Below are positions 16,051 through 18,047 of a stretch of DNA of 18,047 nucleotides, piece by piece (the first letter of the stretch is position 1; every line of letters begins with the position of its first letter). The notes under the pieces are model-generated. The model ran no database searches. It was given only the letters and a program-made list of their open reading frames with translations, and had not been told where the DNA came from. The stretch is taken from the NCBI GenBank assembly GCA_031430555.1, contig JANPBQ010000011.1, positions 1 to 18,047 on the forward strand, written 5' to 3'. Origin of the DNA: UKL13-2 sp031430555. Lineage in GTDB: Bacteria; Pseudomonadota; Gammaproteobacteria; Burkholderiales; Usitatibacteraceae. Made by a program: the position numbers and the translations under genes.

Positions 16051-16286
16051 TGGCCATCATCGTCAATCTCGATGTGATGCTCGCGCGCCACAAGATGAAA
16101 TCCAAGGATCTTGCGGCGTACGTGGGTATCACGGAACAAAATCTTTCGCTGTTGAAATCGGGCAAGGTCAAGGGCATTCGATTCTCAACGCTTGAAAATA
16201 TCTGCGCGCGATTGAATTGCCAGCCGGGAGATATTCTGGAGTACCGTGCCGAGCCGGCGAGCGATGCGGAAGTGGATTCGGCCTGA
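16050..16286 (+). CDS. Small XRE-family HTH regulator (YozG-like)
   Basis: 78 aa DNA-binding protein that is mostly a single helix-turn-helix domain. The recognisable pattern is NLDVMLARHKMKSKDLAAYV, then GITEQNLSLLKSGKVKGIRF, then STLENICARLNCQPGDILEY, closely matching the YozG-type regulators that accompany DUF2975 proteins. It begins with GTG 16050, overlapping the preceding TAG by one base. The reading frame is open upstream, but conservation starts at AIIVNLDVML. Its probable target is its own promoter at 15443-15472. Confidence 0.88.
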   Translation: MAIIVNLDVMLARHKMKSKDLAAYVGITEQNLSLLKSGKVKGIRFSTLENICARLNCQPGDILEYRAEPASDAEVDSA

Positions 16287-16579
16287 TTCGTCCGCGAATG
16301 CAATCGCCAAAAGGCAGGCGAGAAAAACGCGCGGAACAGGCGAAAAAAAGGGCACCACGTGGTGCCCTTTGATGTTCCGGCGTCCCAAGATTCAGGGTCC
16401 AGATGTGCGCCTGAAATTCTGTATCGTCTAAACGCGGCCTCTTCCTGCCCTAAAGTGTGTCACGTGTTCTCCGCAACGTACGAATCATGTCGCAATGCCG
16501 ACATGATTTCTATGAACTATTTCACAAAATCCGTGAAGAAATGATTCCGAAAGGAATAGAACCACCTGTGTGAAATGCA
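16287..16579. other. Convergent intergenic region with several hairpins
   Basis: No gene is seen. Besides the terminator, it holds a perfect 10-bp stem (AATCATGTCG at 16483-16492, loop CAATGC, complement at 16499-16508). A short ATTCC/GGAAT stem closing a GAAA tetraloop lies at 16544-16557. The latter two lie just downstream of the M28 stop codon on the minus strand and could shape its mRNA 3' end. Confidence 0.5.
16347..16370 (-). terminator. Intrinsic terminator, strongest on the minus strand
   Basis: A perfect 24-nt palindrome (arm AAAGGGCACCAC) sits against a run of seven A. Read on the minus strand it becomes a GC-rich hairpin followed by seven T, a good intrinsic terminator for transcripts from the M28 peptidase gene. 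On the plus strand only three T follow, so it would terminate the DUF2975/XRE operon less well, perhaps as a bidirectional signal. Confidence 0.7.
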
Positions 16580-17935
16580 CTACGGCCGAAACGGTTTCGG
16601 AAATGTCGCAACACTTGTATTGCCAGCCTTGTCGAGCGCCTGCAAACCAAACACCACATTGTCTTTCGACACGCCGACCACAGTCGCGCGCGTGACATTG
16701 CCGAAGTCCTCAAAGTGTTGCCAGAACGGTGCAGTGGTGTCGCGCCACAATACTCGATAGCCGCTCACATTCGGCTCAGGATTGGCCTGCCAGCGAAACG
16801 TGGTGTTGTTTTCCAGAAACAGATTTTCCATTTGCACCTCGCGCGGCGCGGAAGGGCTGTTCGCGAGCGATGCAAGAGCGGCGGCGTTCACGCGCGCGAC
16901 ATCGGCTACATAGGCGAAATCGACAAACTCCGGCAGATCACCATATTGCACGCCATTTTCCATCCGCACGTTCTGATGCTGGTGGCGGAAGTCTTCGTTG
17001 GGCTCAGTGAATCGTACCGCCGCAAAGCCTGCGTCGAGAAACGGCGAGTGATCGCCGCCACGCAGGAAACGATCGCGGCGATAAATAATATCGACGGTCA
17101 TCTTCGGCACATGACGCTCTGCCGCCTGCTTGATGAAGCGCGCCAATTGTCGCGGCCCAGAATCGTTCTCTCCGCCGGTGCGGATCAAGGTCAACATCTC
17201 GTCGCTCATTTCCTTCATCGGCGTAACGCCTTCCGCAAACAAGCGCACGCGGTTCTTCACTACCTTGCCATCCGATCCTTTGGTGTTGCCGATGATGTCG
17301 TTGGTGATCATGCCGGCGATATTGAGGCCCTTGGCTTTCGCGGCCTGCGCGAAAAAGCGCGAGCCGAGCAGGCCTTGTTCTTCACCGGCGACGGTCATGA
17401 AGATCAAGGTCGCGTTGAAATTGTATTTCGACATCACGCAGGCGAGTTCAATGACCGCCGCCGTGCCCGAGGCGTCGTCGTTCGCACCGGGTGCGAAGCC
17501 GTCGGCATCGAGCGGCGAGCCGCGCATGGAGTCGTAATGGCCGCTGACAATATAGATGCGGTCACGGCTTTCGGCTTGTTCGCCGGGCAGCGTTGCGACG
17601 ACGTTTACGATCGGCGTCGGCTTCGGTATTCGCGGGCTCACGGGGGCAAGATGTTCGTCGAATTCGACTTTCATGCGACCACCGTTGGCTGCGCTGCAAC
17701 GTTTCAGTTCCGATTTGATCCAGCGCCGCGCAGCACCGATGCCATTGGTGTCGCTCGTGGTGTCGGAAAGCGAATTGCGGGTTTCGAAGCTCACTAGTTT
17801 GCGGATCGTCAATTCGATATTCTTTGCCGAAATTTCTTTGACGATTTTTGTGATGCTTGGGTCTTTTTCGGGTGGTGCTGCGTGGGTGGGAGCGATCAAG
17901 CCAAGTAGGAATACGGACGCCAGGAGCTTTTGCAT
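16580..17935 (-). CDS. Secreted M28 family zinc aminopeptidase with C-terminal FN3-like domain
   Basis: 451 aa exported metallopeptidase that would remove amino acids or cleave short peptides outside the cytoplasm. A signal peptide covers about residues 1-20 (ending THAA). The M28 metal and catalytic motifs are in order: SGHYDS (H133), GANDDASG (D153/D154), AGEEQGLLGS (E185/E186), TND (D213), GGDHSPF (H296) and a late FRHQHQN (H318/H320). Residues from about 361 onward (PSAPREVQMENLFLENNTTF to the end) look like one fibronectin-III domain, with an ALDKAGNTS ending, often a substrate- or surface-binding appendage. ATG 17935 has only a weak GAAG upstream but is correctly placed for the signal peptide. 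It is a single gene, unlinked to the importer by operon structure. Confidence 0.9.
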   Translation of the reverse strand: MQKLLASVFLLGLIAPTHAAPPEKDPSITKIVKEISAKNIELTIRKLVSFETRNSLSDTTSDTNGIGAARRWIKSELKRCSAANGGRMKVEFDEHLAPVSPRIPKPTPIVNVVATLPGEQAESRDRIYIVSGHYDSMRGSPLDADGFAPGANDDASGTAAVIELACVMSKYNFNATLIFMTVAGEEQGLLGSRFFAQAAKAKGLNIAGMITNDIIGNTKGSDGKVVKNRVRLFAEGVTPMKEMSDEMLTLIRTGGENDSGPRQLARFIKQAAERHVPKMTVDIIYRRDRFLRGGDHSPFLDAGFAAVRFTEPNEDFRHQHQNVRMENGVQYGDLPEFVDFAYVADVARVNAAALASLANSPSAPREVQMENLFLENNTTFRWQANPEPNVSGYRVLWRDTTAPFWQHFEDFGNVTRATVVGVSKDNVVFGLQALDKAGNTSVATFPKPFRP

Positions 17936-18047
17936 TGGTTATCTTCACGGTGATGAAAAAAACAACCTGAATCTTACATGGCGGCCTGCGAAGTGTGCAT
18001 GCAAGGTTAAGGAAGCGCCGATCTATTCCCTCGCGGTACGCGCTTCC
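17936..18047. other. Upstream region of the M28 gene with an edge inverted repeat
   Basis: No gene is visible. GGAAGCGC at 18011-18018 pairs exactly with GCGCTTCC at 18040-18047, with a 21-nt spacer, at the very end of the window. It may be the edge of a larger repeat or a hairpin that the window cuts. Confidence 0.35.

Noticed and set aside
16715..17797. 360-codon plus-strand frame antisense to the M28 peptidase
   Set aside because: The opposite strand has all M28 metal-binding motifs and a signal peptide; the plus-strand translation has no recognisable domain.

Overview
The window is an 18 kb piece of a bacterial chromosome with moderately high GC, densely packed genes and many ATGA-type overlaps. 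Gene content and signals point to a Proteobacterium, most likely beta- or gammaproteobacterial: periplasmic proteins with Sec signals, a Dpp/Opp-type peptide importer, REP-like intergenic palindromes of the 'GTCATTCCAGCG...' kind, and a relic of a cytochrome P460 gene. No species can be named from the sequence alone. I see no rRNA, tRNA, CRISPR array, complete insertion sequence or phage gene.

Layout. (1) 1-398 is a gene-poor leader. (2) 399-5984 (+) is a five-gene peptide ABC import operon in the order binding protein, ATPase D, ATPase F, permease B, permease C; three of the four junctions overlap by 4 nt. (3) 5985-6278 carries a pair of inverted REP-like hairpins. (4) 6279-10378 (+) holds two tandem paralogous genes for membrane-anchored periplasmic TPR proteins. 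The second is broken by a frameshift near 9718-9727. Both are preceded by a similar ~53 bp leader element. (5) 10602-10998 (-) is a decayed cytochrome P460 gene with a frameshift, a nonsense codon and no 5' half. (6) 11008-11609 (+) is a type II toxin-antitoxin module (ribbon-helix-helix antitoxin, ParE/RelE-like toxin) with its own promoter and a palindromic operator candidate. (7) 11650-15331 (-) is a three-gene operon: small secreted NTF2-like protein, MacB/LolD-type ATPase, and two-module FtsX-type permease. (8) 15493-16286 (+) is a DUF2975 membrane protein plus a small XRE-type regulator, with an operator-like inverted repeat upstream. (9) 16287-16579 contains three hairpins. (10) 16580-17935 (-) is a secreted M28 zinc aminopeptidase with a C-terminal fibronectin-III-like domain.

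How the genes may work together. The importer would bring small peptides into the cell. The secreted M28 peptidase could supply amino acids or short peptides but is not linked to the importer by any operon evidence. The ABC operon on the minus strand looks like an envelope export or lipoprotein-handling system. The least understood part is the duplicated TPR membrane protein pair: a disordered cytoplasmic tail, one membrane helix, a conserved periplasmic module, then TPRs. This is the best candidate for something undescribed, although nothing in the sequence reveals its function.
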